A DNA stretch of 64,000 bases from Verrucomicrobiia bacterium (GTDB lineage: Bacteria; Verrucomicrobiota; Verrucomicrobiia; Limisphaerales; CAIMTB01). Below, one piece after another: positions 35,424 through 44,995 of this stretch. A model generated the notes under the pieces. It saw nothing but the letters and a program-made list of their open reading frames with translations. It had not been told where the DNA came from and searched no databases. The stretch is from contig JAHCBA010000005.1 of NCBI GenBank assembly GCA_019634625.1, positions 1 to 64,000 of the forward strand, read 5' to 3'. Made by a program: the position numbers and the translations under genes. Positions within the stretch are counted from its first letter, which is position 1; each line of letters starts with the position of its first letter.

Positions 35424-38400
35424 ATGACCCCGTCCAGGCAGTCCAAAAAGGCCGCTACCAAAGAGGTTGCCGCACAAGGCGCCAGCCCGGCACACGGGGC
35501 GAACCCGGGAGCGGCCAGCAATCCGAACTGGGACGCCCTGGCCATCGCCCCACCCGCGGCGGGCGTTACCCGACAGGCGCCGGGACGCTTGATTCAACGA
35601 TCGGGCGATGATCCAGCACCCGCCGACCCGTCCGCCGCCGGGGTCCTCCTCGTTCCCGACAACGCCGAGCCCCCCGCCTCCGGCCAGTCGCGCAAGACCG
35701 AGTTTCTCGACGAGGTGGAACAGGCGATCTGCGCCGCCATCCATCCCATCCTGGCCGAGGTGGGCCGGAGTTCCGAGAACTGCCCCTACCTGGCCACGGT
35801 GTTTCGCTTTCTCCGCCGCCAGTCCGCCGGATACCTCGAAGCATCCCTCCGCCAGTTCGCACCGGAACTCGCCGAGGCGACCTCCGCTCGCGACTACGTT
35901 CCCGCCATCGTCAGCCGAGTCGAGGCATCGGCCATCCATTGGGCGAGAACCGGGGAGATCACCGGGCTGCCCTCCAGCATTCCATCGGTGGCGGCGCTGC
36001 TTTCCGGTGATCTCGCCGGTCTCGTCGGCCTTCAATTCAAGCCGGAACCCGGATCGAGCCCCCCCGCCGCCGATCCCGCCGCGGTACACGCCCAGTTGAA
36101 CCGGGGACACCCCCTGGACAGCAGCGTCGCCTCCCGTCTCGGCGGGGCGTTCGGCATCGACCTGGGCGACGTGCGTGTCCACACAGATGCCCGCGCCGCA
36201 AACCTGACCCGCGGACTCGACGCCCGGGCCTTCACCGTGGGTGACAAGATCGCCTTCGCCCCGGGTGAATACCAGCCCGGGACCCTCGCCGGCGACGCCC
36301 TTCTCGCGCATGAGATCGCCCATGTCCTGCAACAGCGACAAGCCCCGGGCAACCGCGTCACTCCCTCCGGTGACGACCCGGCCTACCAGTCCCTCGAAGA
36401 GGATGCCGATCAGGCTGCCCTCACCGCCGTCGCCAGGCTCTGGGGCAGGGATGGGGAGGTTGCCAGGCCGGCTCGCGGAACTGGACTCCGGCTGTCCCGC
36501 TGCGGCGGACCTGATCCGCCCTCGCAGGAGGAGATCGCCGAGTTTCTCGCCACCCAGCACCTGCGCCTGGTCGTCATTCAGGAAACCCACGACTTCCTGG
36601 CCGGCATGCACAAGTCCGTCGCCGTCGCCGCCAACACGTCCGCCGGCCTGAACGACCACCAGGTGCGCGAAGGGGACATGGTGATCCACCAGGGATTGGG
36701 CTGGCCCAGGCTCCTCTCGGTGATGGTGGACATGCCCCCGCCGTCCGGCTCGGGCAGTCGGGGTGTGAGACCCGCGGCGCTCCATGCCCGCACCGGCAAT
36801 TTCACCGTCCACTTCATGTCCGTCGGGGACTACCACCTCACGGCCCATGTTCGGATCGGCCCCAGCCACCCGCCGGTGGAAGTGCGGCGGACCATCACCG
36901 TCCGTGCCCCGTCCTTCGAGGCGGACTCCGAGTCCGCGGTTCCCGCCGACCTGTCGAGCGGCGCCCGCACCGTGGAGGAGGAACGACTGGCCTGGCACCT
37001 CCATCGGGCCGACGTCCGGCAGCGGGCCGCCACCGCGGGTTTCATCACCCAGGCGGTGGTGGACCGGTGGACCGACGTCTCCATCGCCGTTCTTCAGCGC
37101 GTCGCCCTCCTGGAACAGGGCCAGCCGCCGTCCACGACCCAGGCGGAGATCACCACCGCCCTCGACGGCTTCGAGTCCGAGGTGGGCGCCCTGTCGGGGC
37201 CCATCGCCCACGTCCGCGCCGTCGCCGGAAGCACCCGGGTCGCCTCGATCCGAACCGCCGTGGATGCCCTGTCGCGCGCCTTCGACACCTGGGTGCTGGC
37301 CAGGATCGAGACTGGGGGCGGCAGCGACCATGAACTGTACAAGAGCCTCCAGTTCGGCCTCCGGAGCGAGCAGGAGGTCGAGAACCTCGCTCGCCGATCC
37401 ACCGTCCCTCCGGTCCGAATCCCCGCCATATTCCATCCCAAGTCGGCCTATCTCCACCGGGGATTGCTGCCCACCAGTCCCATGAGCACGGGAGGCATCC
37501 TGGCAATGCCGCTCAACCTCTGGCTCTTTCGCGAAGGCGCGCGTGAGTGGACCCTCCGCGACATCTCCAACCCCGAGGAGACGTCCGAGTACGATGTCAA
37601 CGCCACCGATCGGAATGCCGCCATCGATGACTTGATCCGGCAGCTTTCCGAGGACGATGAGCGACTCCCCGACGGTCGCCTCTACATCCAGCCGCCAGGT
37701 CGCCCGAGACGAACCATCGATGTCGTCGGGTCCATGGACTTCCTCGACTGGCTGGTGGTCATCGGCATCGCCCTGGCGGTGACCGGGGCCATCGTCATGA
37801 CCGCCGGCGCCGCCACCCCGGCCGTCGCGGCGGCAGGGGGTTATATGGTCGCCGCCGGATCGGCCATCACCGCCGGCGCCGCCATCGCCGATACCGTGCA
37901 GGTCTATGAACGGGGCCGGCTGACCGCCACCCGCTTCGCCCTGAACGCCCTGCAACTCGTCGCCTCGGTCGCCACCGCGGGCTCGGCCACCATCCTCGCC
38001 CGCGCCGCCCGGGTCGGAGCCATGGCCCGCCTGGGCACGAATGCCCGCTACCTCTTCCTGAACCGCTCCGCGACCGCGGCCGACATCGTCACTCTGATCG
38101 TGATGACCGGCGACGCGGCACGACAACTCTCCCGGTTGTCCGGTGACAACCAGAACGCCGGCATGATCGCGTCCATGCTCCTCGGACAGTTGCTGATCCA
38201 GGGGTCGCTCACCGTAGTCAGCGCCCGCGATGCCTTCGGCGGCAGTTTCCGTTCCAACCCCCACATCTCCATCGATGACGCCATCGACGGCAGTGGGCTG
38301 GTCGTCCGCGCCGGGGTGGACATGCCAGCCCCCGCCCGGCTCGCCGGCACCGCCCCGGAGCCCCCACCCACCGGCGCCGCTCACGGGCCCGACGTCCACC

Positions 38401-39920
38401 CCCTGACCAACGTCCGGACCGACGCGTCCGGAGCCACCGTCGGCGCCCTCGGTCCAAAGCGGGTGGACGAAATCCTGACGGGCATGGCCCGGCCGGGGCA
38501 GTTCCGATCCCACGGCGGCGCCCTGACGCGGCTGGGGGAAAACCACTACCAGATGGTGGTGCCCAGCGCGAACGGCCCTCAGTCCGTCGAGATCCGGGTG
38601 GTGGTCACCGGCACGCTTCCGGACACCCCGGCTCACCGGCCAACCGGAGGGGGCGACAGCCAGGCGGGCGCGGCCCGCCTGCAGCTCGAACCGCCAGCCA
38701 CCGTGGGCGGGGACTGGACGGCCACGATCTACCTCGACAACCGCCTGCCCAAACCGAATGCCGAAATAAACCTCGGAGATGAACTGGATGAGATCGCGGG
38801 CATTCTCCACAGCCGCCCAACCGCCACGAGGGCCGAAATCGCGGCCGAAATGGACAACAGCCTGTTCCGTCGCGGCGCCGCCGCGCACGCGCCCGTCACC
38901 GCCGACGACCGGGCCACGGCAGGCGCCCTTTTCGAACTCCATGCGCGCCGATTCCAGGCCAACCGTCGGGCGGCTCAGATCCGGGCCAAGCCCGTTGCCA
39001 ATCGTTCGGCCGACGAGGCCGCCGAACTCGGACGCCTCGACACGGAGATTCCCGCCCATGATGCCAGCATCGCCCGACTTCAGGGCTACATGGCGCTCGA
39101 TGAAGCCGTCAATCTCGACCAGAAGATGACGGTCCTCCGACAGGCCGCTTCCGATCCCCACCGCCTGGCCCGGGTGCCAACCGCTGTGCGGCAGCAGGTG
39201 ATGGAGCAGTGGGAGCAGTTCCTGGGCGACATGCGGTTGCGCCCTTCCGCGACGGTCCTGGGCGCGCACGGCGGATCCTTCGGCCCGGGAGGCGTCGGAC
39301 CCACCGCGTTCGCTCCCGAATCCGTCGCCCATCTGATGTTTCCCGAGCCCCATGCCGCCGTGCCCAGGTCCGCCCCGGCTCAGTTCCGGGACAACGGCGT
39401 CTCCGGAGGTCATCACGATGCCGCCTTGATCGACTTCCAGAACAACCACCCGGAATACGGCTATTTCTTCCGTCTCGAAGGCACCCCGGTTCAACGCGGC
39501 GGCCAGACGTACCGGCGCTACTCCCAGTTCCTCTGGACAGGGACCGGCAATCCGCCCGCGCCCGGCACCGCCGGGCACCCGAGCGGCCGCGGAACCTTGG
39601 GGGCGGGATGGATCGAGTCCACCCAGCCCAAGACGACGGTGTCGGACATCGGGGCTTTCCTCGCCGATTCGGAGCGCGCACTCTGGCAATACGTGCGCCA
39701 TCCCTCCCGTACCTATGCAGACGGCACCGGCACTCCCATCGGAACGGGCCAGGACCGCTTCTTCGGCCCGAATGCGCAGCCGGGAAACGGCCTGCGCTTC
39801 ACCCAAACCCTCCCGGGAGGCCCGCGAATCTCCGGCTTCTTCGACTTCAACCCCGCTGCCGTGGGCTCGGCGCGCTTCCGCATTCGAACCGCCTTCATCG
39901 ACGCCTCATGGATTCCCTGA
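35424..39920 (+). CDS. DUF4157 eCIS cargo, candidate toxin
   Basis: 1498 residues. Residues about 222-302 are a DUF4157 domain: LNRGHPLDSSVASRLGGAFG, VRVHTDARAANL, LDARAFTVGDKIAFAPGEY and the HExxH motif HEIAHVLQQ (H296, E297, H300). DUF4157 is the most frequent domain of eCIS-associated cargo and marks proteins loaded into the tube lumen. Residues 772-825 are strongly hydrophobic (LVVIGIALAVTGAIVMTAGA), a possible pore-forming or translocation segment. The C-terminal 200 residues hold GGHHDAALIDFQNNHPEYG, then a ESTQPKTTVSDIGAFL segment, after which come two small genes. Domain spacing resembles EndoU-like RNase toxins, but this is only a guess. The N-terminal 220 residues may be the packaging signal. 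Confidence 0.75.
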   Translation: MTPSRQSKKAATKEVAAQGASPAHGANPGAASNPNWDALAIAPPAAGVTRQAPGRLIQRSGDDPAPADPSAAGVLLVPDNAEPPASGQSRKTEFLDEVEQAICAAIHPILAEVGRSSENCPYLATVFRFLRRQSAGYLEASLRQFAPELAEATSARDYVPAIVSRVEASAIHWARTGEITGLPSSIPSVAALLSGDLAGLVGLQFKPEPGSSPPAADPAAVHAQLNRGHPLDSSVASRLGGAFGIDLGDVRVHTDARAANLTRGLDARAFTVGDKIAFAPGEYQPGTLAGDALLAHEIAHVLQQRQAPGNRVTPSGDDPAYQSLEEDADQAALTAVARLWGRDGEVARPARGTGLRLSRCGGPDPPSQEEIAEFLATQHLRLVVIQETHDFLAGMHKSVAVAANTSAGLNDHQVREGDMVIHQGLGWPRLLSVMVDMPPPSGSGSRGVRPAALHARTGNFTVHFMSVGDYHLTAHVRIGPSHPPVEVRRTITVRAPSFEADSESAVPADLSSGARTVEEERLAWHLHRADVRQRAATAGFITQAVVDRWTDVSIAVLQRVALLEQGQPPSTTQAEITTALDGFESEVGALSGPIAHVRAVAGSTRVASIRTAVDALSRAFDTWVLARIETGGGSDHELYKSLQFGLRSEQEVENLARRSTVPPVRIPAIFHPKSAYLHRGLLPTSPMSTGGILAMPLNLWLFREGAREWTLRDISNPEETSEYDVNATDRNAAIDDLIRQLSEDDERLPDGRLYIQPPGRPRRTIDVVGSMDFLDWLVVIGIALAVTGAIVMTAGAATPAVAAAGGYMVAAGSAITAGAAIADTVQVYERGRLTATRFALNALQLVASVATAGSATILARAARVGAMARLGTNARYLFLNRSATAADIVTLIVMTGDAARQLSRLSGDNQNAGMIASMLLGQLLIQGSLTVVSARDAFGGSFRSNPHISIDDAIDGSGLVVRAGVDMPAPARLAGTAPEPPPTGAAHGPDVHPLTNVRTDASGATVGALGPKRVDEILTGMARPGQFRSHGGALTRLGENHYQMVVPSANGPQSVEIRVVVTGTLPDTPAHRPTGGGDSQAGAARLQLEPPATVGGDWTATIYLDNRLPKPNAEINLGDELDEIAGILHSRPTATRAEIAAEMDNSLFRRGAAAHAPVTADDRATAGALFELHARRFQANRRAAQIRAKPVANRSADEAAELGRLDTEIPAHDASIARLQGYMALDEAVNLDQKMTVLRQAASDPHRLARVPTAVRQQVMEQWEQFLGDMRLRPSATVLGAHGGSFGPGGVGPTAFAPESVAHLMFPEPHAAVPRSAPAQFRDNGVSGGHHDAALIDFQNNHPEYGYFFRLEGTPVQRGGQTYRRYSQFLWTGTGNPPAPGTAGHPSGRGTLGAGWIESTQPKTTVSDIGAFLADSERALWQYVRHPSRTYADGTGTPIGTGQDRFFGPNAQPGNGLRFTQTLPGGPRISGFFDFNPAAVGSARFRIRTAFIDASWIP

Positions 39921-40297
39921 ACCTGGGTCGGCTCAACCTACCGCTCGCCCCCGGCCCGGGAGGCCCCCTCCTCGCCGGCCTGCCCCCCTGCCCCGCCGCC
40001 CTCGCCGCCGTCGTCAATGGCCACCGCTGCGGCCTGCTCAAGGACCTGACCCGGGTGCTGGAATCCGGCGACCGCGCTTCCCTGGACCAGGCGGTCTCCG
40101 TGGTCCGTCCTTATCCCGAGGATGACCTCGAATCCCTTGCGGGCGCCTGGGAGGCTCTGACCGGACTGCCGGCCGGCGACGACGTGTACGTGCTTCGGGC
40201 CTCGTGGGAACGCCAGCGCTTCCTCATGCCTCGCCTCGCCCTCATGTCCCTCCTGAAAGACCTCGAAGTCCGGCGCCCCGGATCGAAGCGCACCTGA
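39908..40297 (+). CDS. Candidate immunity protein 1
   Basis: 129 residues from ATG 39908, overlapping the cargo stop by 13 bp; a longer frame from 39209 is a shadow of the cargo gene. The protein is small and soluble: a Gly/Pro/Leu-rich N-terminus, then NGHRCGLLKDLTRVLESGDR and a C-terminal FLMPRLALMSLLKDLEVRR. No signal peptide. Tight coupling to the toxin-like cargo end is the usual position of an immunity gene. It could instead be a cargo chaperone. Similarity to known immunity families is not apparent. Confidence 0.5.
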   Translation: MDSLNLGRLNLPLAPGPGGPLLAGLPPCPAALAAVVNGHRCGLLKDLTRVLESGDRASLDQAVSVVRPYPEDDLESLAGAWEALTGLPAGDDVYVLRASWERQRFLMPRLALMSLLKDLEVRRPGSKRT

Positions 40298-40800
40298 TGG
40301 ACCTCGACTACCTCGAGCAAACCGCAGCCGCAGCCGACCGGCCGGGGCCGGGTCAGGGCGGACGGATTGCCGCCGCACTCGCGATTCTGGACGGACACCG
40401 GGCCTTCGAACTCGATCCGGAAACACTCCACGCACACCCCACCCTTCGAGGCTACGCCCTGGCCGCACGCCGGTTGAAGGCCTTCTATGCCAGCGCCGAA
40501 CGGGCCGGGTATTTTCAACCCCTCGACTCCCCGCCTATCGTCGGCGGACCAGTCTCCATCGACTGGTTCCGGCGGGGCGTGCCCACGCCCGAGGGCTTTC
40601 TTCCGCTGAGCTGGCTGGCCTTCTGCGAATGGATCCTTCGTACCTCCCAACTCAGGGCCGACAACCCCGGGGAATTCTACTCGCGGATCCAGGGACGAAC
40701 GTACCACCTGCGGTTCCGTCGCGAAGATGGCATCCACCCCGCCCTCACCTGGGCCGAACCCCTGTCCCGCGGCGGGCCTCCTCCCCCCGTAACCCCTTGA
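40297..40800 (+). CDS. Candidate immunity protein 2 or accessory
   Basis: 167 residues from ATG 40297, coupled by TGATG to the previous stop. Helical, acidic N-terminal half (QTAAAADRPGPGQGGRIAAA, ETLHAHPTLRGYALAARRLK), then GPVSIDWFRRGVPTPEGFLP and a compact LSWLAFCEWILRTSQL helix. No recognised family, no export signal. It is the last gene of the block before the strand switch. It may form the immunity pair with the 129-residue protein or be a cargo-specific adaptor. Confidence 0.5.
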   Translation: MDLDYLEQTAAAADRPGPGQGGRIAAALAILDGHRAFELDPETLHAHPTLRGYALAARRLKAFYASAERAGYFQPLDSPPIVGGPVSIDWFRRGVPTPEGFLPLSWLAFCEWILRTSQLRADNPGEFYSRIQGRTYHLRFRREDGIHPALTWAEPLSRGGPPPPVTP

Positions 40801-40806
40801 GGAAGG

Positions 40807-40834
40807 GGCGGCGGGAACAAGGCAGGACGCCGCC
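40807..40834 (+). terminator. Weak hairpin after the eCIS block
   Basis: A GGCGGCG/CGCCGCC stem with a 14-base loop begins 7 bases after the last stop. There is no T-run, so it is at most a poor intrinsic terminator. It lies between convergent genes. Confidence 0.25.
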
Positions 40835-40898
40835 ACGCTGAAGCGCTCGCCAGGCCGGCCCACCTCCGGGACCCTGCGGGAAGCTGCGGACCACCGCG

Positions 40899-41987
40899 CT
40901 ACCCGAGAATCCGCCGGCCTTCGTCGAGGAAGATGCCCTTGAAGTTCATCTCGAGGGCCTGCGGGTTGCTGGCCTTCGAAAGGGCCTCCTTCTCGGTGAT
41001 CTTGCGGGCCTTCACCAGCTCGAAAAGGGCCTGGTTGAAGCTCAGCATCCCGTCGTCGGTGCCCATCTCGATGGCGGCCGACAGCTTGTCCAGCCGGTTC
41101 TCCTCGATGAGCTTCCGTACCGTGCTGTTGCTGATCAGGATCTCCAGCGCCACCGTCACTCCCCCCTCCACGGTCTGGATCATCCGCTGGCAGATCACCG
41201 CCTGCAACGTGCCCACCAACTGGCGCCGCACCTGCTCGCGCTCCTCGGCGCGGAAAAAGTCGAGGATGCGGGTGACCGACTGGGCCGCCGTGGTGGTGTG
41301 CAGCGTGGACAGCACCAGATGCCCGGTGTCGGCCGCCCCGATGGCCGCCTGGAAGCTCGTCGCGTCCCGCATCTCGCCGATCATGATGATGTCGGGGTCC
41401 TGCCGGAGGACGTACTTGAGACCGTGAACGTAGGACGGAGTGTCCAGGCCGATCTCCCGTTGTTCGATCACCGACTGGTCATCCTCGAACACATACTCGA
41501 TGGGGTCCTCCAGCGTGATCACATGCTTCCGCGAGGTGCGGTTGATGTGCTGCATCATGGCGGCCAGCGTCGTGGACTTGCCGCTTCCCGTGGCCCCCGC
41601 CACCAGCACGATGCCGCGTGGAGAATCGGCGATCTTCTTGACGACCGGCAGAAGCCCGAGCTGCTCAAACTCCGGGATCTGGGCCTTCACATAACGCATC
41701 GCCAGACACAGATTGCCGCGCTGCTGGAACACGTTGGTCCGAAACCGGCCAATCCCCGGAACGTAATACGAGAAGTCCACCTCCCGCGTCTCCTCAAGCT
41801 GGACCTTGCCGTGCCGGGGGATGATCTGCTCGACGATCATGTTCAGCCACTCCTCCGAGGGCTCCGGACACTCGATGGGCACAAGCTGGCTGTTGATCCG
41901 GAAAATGACGGGCCCGCCGATCTTGATGTGGATGTCGGAGGCGCCTCCATCCACAGCGGTCTTGAGGATTTTATGAAAAAGTTCCAT
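40899..41987 (-). CDS. pilT: PilT-family twitching ATPase
   Basis: 362 residues from MELFHKILKT (ATG 41987); an ORF start 12 codons upstream gives a less typical N-terminus. It is complete: N-terminal ASDIHIKIGGPVIFRI, Walker A AGATGSGKSTT, the Asp box EDPIEYVFEDDQSVIEQREI, Walker B DPDIIMIGEMRD and the His box TGHLVLSTLHTTTA. PilT hexamers pull type IV pili back. The C-terminal sequence (LEMNFKGIFLDEGRRILG) is of the PilU/PilT-like type. No pilin genes are nearby; with the PilZ-like gene upstream this forms a small motility-related unit. Confidence 0.9.
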   Translation of the reverse strand: MELFHKILKTAVDGGASDIHIKIGGPVIFRINSQLVPIECPEPSEEWLNMIVEQIIPRHGKVQLEETREVDFSYYVPGIGRFRTNVFQQRGNLCLAMRYVKAQIPEFEQLGLLPVVKKIADSPRGIVLVAGATGSGKSTTLAAMMQHINRTSRKHVITLEDPIEYVFEDDQSVIEQREIGLDTPSYVHGLKYVLRQDPDIIMIGEMRDATSFQAAIGAADTGHLVLSTLHTTTAAQSVTRILDFFRAEEREQVRRQLVGTLQAVICQRMIQTVEGGVTVALEILISNSTVRKLIEENRLDKLSAAIEMGTDDGMLSFNQALFELVKARKITEKEALSKASNPQALEMNFKGIFLDEGRRILG

Positions 41988-42061
41988 GGGAAAGCACTGG
42001 AGATGGCGCACCGACGCGCCCACCGGACCGGAGGCGTGGGATGGTCAATCGACCGCCCGGA

Positions 42062-42394
42062 TCAGCCCAGGTGGGAAAGGGAAAGTGATTCGAGGCGTTC
42101 CCGAACCTGAGGGGTCATGCCGAGGAACAGCAGCGAGACCTGATAGCCCGCATGCCGGTTGCCCTCGCACGCCACCACAACACCCCGGCACGCGACCTTC
42201 CGCTTCTCAATCGCAGACTCGACTTCAAGGGTCACCTCCGTCCAGGTCGGAACCGGATCCACCGAACGGAATTCCATGCCGTTCTTGCGAAGGGTGATCG
42301 CCCGTGCCGAGAGGCTGACGCTCGAAGGGATCGAAGGGGAGACTGGGGCGGATGCTCGGGAGGATCGGGAACGGTCGGCGCGGCCTGCACTCAT
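42062..42394 (-). CDS. PilZ-like protein
   Basis: 110 residues at most. The first 30 are Ser/Arg-rich and low complexity. The remainder contains a strand pair EVTLEVESAIEKRKVACRGVV followed by NRHAGYQVSLLFLGMTPQVR, which has the spacing of the C-terminal half of PilZ domains. The N-terminal RxxxR part needed to bind cyclic di-GMP is not evident, so nucleotide binding is doubtful. It is encoded 74 bp upstream of the pilT start on the same strand, which supports a motility link. Confidence 0.5.
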   Translation of the reverse strand: MSAGRADRSRSSRASAPVSPSIPSSVSLSARAITLRKNGMEFRSVDPVPTWTEVTLEVESAIEKRKVACRGVVVACEGNRHAGYQVSLLFLGMTPQVRERLESLSLSHLG

Positions 42395-42603
42395 AAACGT
42401 GTGTGCAGGCTATCACACACCCCCGGGGCGTCAATCTGCCACACCGCTCCCGCCAACGCCGGGCAACAACCCTTGGCCTCCCCAGCGTGTCGAACACGGT
42501 GCATCGACGAGGGCTACCCAGGCTGTCCTCTTGCCGGCCGCCCGCCGTCCCCCCATGGTCGCCTCTCCCAACCGGCCCCACCCCTCTCCCCACTCCTTTG
42601 ACC

Positions 42604-43026
42604 ATGAGACCTCGTCTCCGCCTCCTCACGCTCCTGACTGCGATGTTCGTGCTCCTCGTGTCCGGCTGCCGGCCCGCGCCGCCGGCCACCCCCCTGACCG
42701 AGGCCGCCGAAAAAGGCAACCTGCGACTCGTGCAGCAGCACATCGCCGCCAAGTCCGATCTCAACGCCAAGGATCGTGTCGGCCTCACGGCAACACACCA
42801 TGCGGCCATCCGCGGCGATCTGCCCATGGCGCAGGCCCTGGTCGCCGCAGGGGCCGATCTCGCCGTCCGCAATGCCACCGACAGAACGCCGGCCGAACTG
42901 GCCCGCGTCAATGGCCGCATCCCCGTGGCCGAGTTCCTGGAGCAGGCCCAGTCGCGCTCCAGAAGCGGCGGACGCGGCCTCGTCGATGGCGGCCTCGGCG
43001 TGTCCGGCGTACTCGACAGCCACTGA
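42604..43026 (+). CDS. Ankyrin-repeat lipoprotein
   Basis: 140 residues from ATG 42604 (a longer frame from 42403 lacks protein character). A lipoprotein signal with LLVSGC at about 19-24 and a Cys at position 24. Then about three ankyrin units: TPLTEAAEKGNLRLVQQHIA, DRVGLTATHHAAIRGDLPMA and DRTPAELARVNGRIPVAEFL. It is likely attached to a membrane and binds a partner. The neighbouring sulfatase is 133 bp downstream on the same strand. Confidence 0.75.
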   Translation: MRPRLRLLTLLTAMFVLLVSGCRPAPPATPLTEAAEKGNLRLVQQHIAAKSDLNAKDRVGLTATHHAAIRGDLPMAQALVAAGADLAVRNATDRTPAELARVNGRIPVAEFLEQAQSRSRSGGRGLVDGGLGVSGVLDSH

Positions 43027-43159
43027 ACCGGCGGTGCTTTCAGTGCCCTCAGTGACCCAACCTGGACGACGATTCCTGGCGGCAGTTCGGACTCGACCCT
43101 CCCCGCGCGCCCGGCACCCTCCCACCCGCGATGCCCCACACCGGGCAGATCCGCATCCC

Positions 43160-44995
43160 ATGAGCCCTCGCTTGCCCCCCTCCCCATCGGCCCCTCGCTT
43201 CCGCGTCCTCGTCACAGTGGCGCTGGCGCTGCTGTGCCTGGCCCGCGTGGCGCCCGCGACGAATGCGCCGCCCAATGTCATCCTCATCGTCGTGGACGAT
43301 CTGGGCGCCCACGACCTCGGCCACACCGGATCCCGCTTCCATGCCACGCCCGCCCTCGACCGCCTGGCCGCGTCGGGGATGACCTTCACCCAGGCCTACG
43401 CCGCGAGCACCGTCTGCTCCCCAACCCGGGCCGCCATCCTCACCGGCAAGTATCCCGCCCGCCTCCGCGTCACCGACTGGATCCGGGGGCACGACTTTCC
43501 CCAGGCCAAACTCCGCCCGCCCGACTGGACCCGCCAATTGCCTCACGCCGAAATCACGCTGGCCGAACACCTGCGCCAACTCGGCTACGCCACCTTCCAC
43601 CTCGGCAAGTGGCACCTCGGGGGCGACGGCTCCGCACCGGAAGACCACGGATTCGATCGCAACCTCGGCGGCGATCATCGCGGTCAGCCACCCAGCTACT
43701 TCTCCCCCTACCGCATCCCCAGCCTCCCAGATGGTCCCGAAGGCGAATACCTCACCGACCGCGAAGCCCTGGAAGCCGTGCGGTTCATCGCGGCGTCGAA
43801 GGACCGCCCGTTCTTCCTCAACTACTGGCCCTACACGGTTCACACCCCGCTCCAGGCCCCCGCCGACCTCGTCGCCACCCACCGCCGCCGCGCCGCCGAA
43901 CATCCCGGCCCGCAGAACCACCCCACCTACGCCGCCATGATCGAACGCCTCGACGCCGCCGTTGCACGGATCCTCGACGCCCTCGATGCCCATGGCCTCA
44001 CCGAACGCACCCTCATCGCCTTCACCTCCGACAACGGCGGTCTCGTCCTCGGCCAACATCCCCCCACCAGCAATGCGCCGCTCCGCGCAGGCAAGGGCTC
44101 GCCCTACGAAGGCGGTCACCGCGTCCCCCTGACCCTCCGCTGGCCGGGCGTTACCACCCCCGGTTCGTGGAGCGCCACGCCCGTCTCCTCGATCGACCTT
44201 CTGCCCACCCTCCTCGCCGCCGTTGGCGCCACCCTCCCCGACACCCCGGGCACCCGCATCGACGGACGCAACCTCGCCCCGCTTCTCCGCGATCCGACCG
44301 CCGCTCTCGATCGCGAAGCCCTCTTCTGGCACTACCCCCACTACCATCCCGGCGGTTCCACTCCCTACGCCGCCATCCGCTCCGGCCACTGGAAACTCAT
44401 TCAATACTACGAGACCGGCCGGCATGAACTCTACGACCTCGCCTCCGATCCAGGCGAGTCCAACGACCTCGCCGGGGCCCAACCCGAACGGGTCCTGGCC
44501 CTCTCCCGCCAGCTCTTCGCCTGGCAGAACCGTGTCGGAGCCCAATGGCCCATGGCCAATCCCCGCTGGGAATCCACCCCCATCGCCCCCGACCCGGACG
44601 GCACCGTCCGTCTCCACGCCCGCCATGCCAAAGTCCATGGCGAAGTCCTCCGCTACGAACCCCAGCCCTTCAAGGACACGCTGGGCTGGTGGACCCGGGC
44701 CGAAGACTCGGCCTCCTGGTCCGTCGCCCTTGACCAACCCGGCCGCTTCGCCGTCGAGGTCCTTCAGGGCTGCGGCAAAGGCAGTGGCGGCAGCACCGTG
44801 GATGTCCACGTCGCCGACCAATCCCTCGCTTTCACCGTCCTCGAGACCGGCGGGTTCCAGGACTTCGTCCGCCGTCCCATCGGCGAAGTGGACCTCCCCG
44901 CCGGAACCCACCCGGTCCGCGTCCAACCCGCCTCCAAACCCGGCCTCGCCGTCATGGACCTCCGCGAGGTCACGCTCCGCCCCGTCCTGCGATGA
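43160..44995 (+). CDS. Secreted type I sulfatase
   Basis: 611 residues from ATG 43160. A signal peptide (LVTVALALLCLARVAPATNA) precedes the alkaline-phosphatase-like sulfatase fold: VILIVVDDLGAHDLGHTGSR holds the metal-binding Asp pair, and C86 in STVCSPTRAAILTGKYPARL is the Cys converted to formylglycine. ATFHLGKWHLGG and TLIAFTSDNGGLVLG give further metal and sulfate contacts. The C-terminal 110 residues (WWTRAEDSASWSVALDQPGR) look like a carbohydrate-binding module. It removes sulfate esters, probably from sulfated polysaccharides. No maturation enzyme is in this window. It overlaps pgsA by 4 bp. Confidence 0.9.
   Translation: MSPRLPPSPSAPRFRVLVTVALALLCLARVAPATNAPPNVILIVVDDLGAHDLGHTGSRFHATPALDRLAASGMTFTQAYAASTVCSPTRAAILTGKYPARLRVTDWIRGHDFPQAKLRPPDWTRQLPHAEITLAEHLRQLGYATFHLGKWHLGGDGSAPEDHGFDRNLGGDHRGQPPSYFSPYRIPSLPDGPEGEYLTDREALEAVRFIAASKDRPFFLNYWPYTVHTPLQAPADLVATHRRRAAEHPGPQNHPTYAAMIERLDAAVARILDALDAHGLTERTLIAFTSDNGGLVLGQHPPTSNAPLRAGKGSPYEGGHRVPLTLRWPGVTTPGSWSATPVSSIDLLPTLLAAVGATLPDTPGTRIDGRNLAPLLRDPTAALDREALFWHYPHYHPGGSTPYAAIRSGHWKLIQYYETGRHELYDLASDPGESNDLAGAQPERVLALSRQLFAWQNRVGAQWPMANPRWESTPIAPDPDGTVRLHARHAKVHGEVLRYEPQPFKDTLGWWTRAEDSASWSVALDQPGRFAVEVLQGCGKGSGGSTVDVHVADQSLAFTVLETGGFQDFVRRPIGEVDLPAGTHPVRVQPASKPGLAVMDLREVTLRPVLR

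Noticed and set aside
34674-39806. Long antisense open frame of 1710 codons opposite the cargo gene
   Set aside because: High GC content creates long shadow frames; composition is Gly/Arg-rich with no motifs, and the sense frame holds DUF4157.
42776-43159. N-terminal extension of the sulfatase
   Set aside because: Overlaps the ankyrin lipoprotein gene; ATG 43160 is followed by a proper signal peptide.
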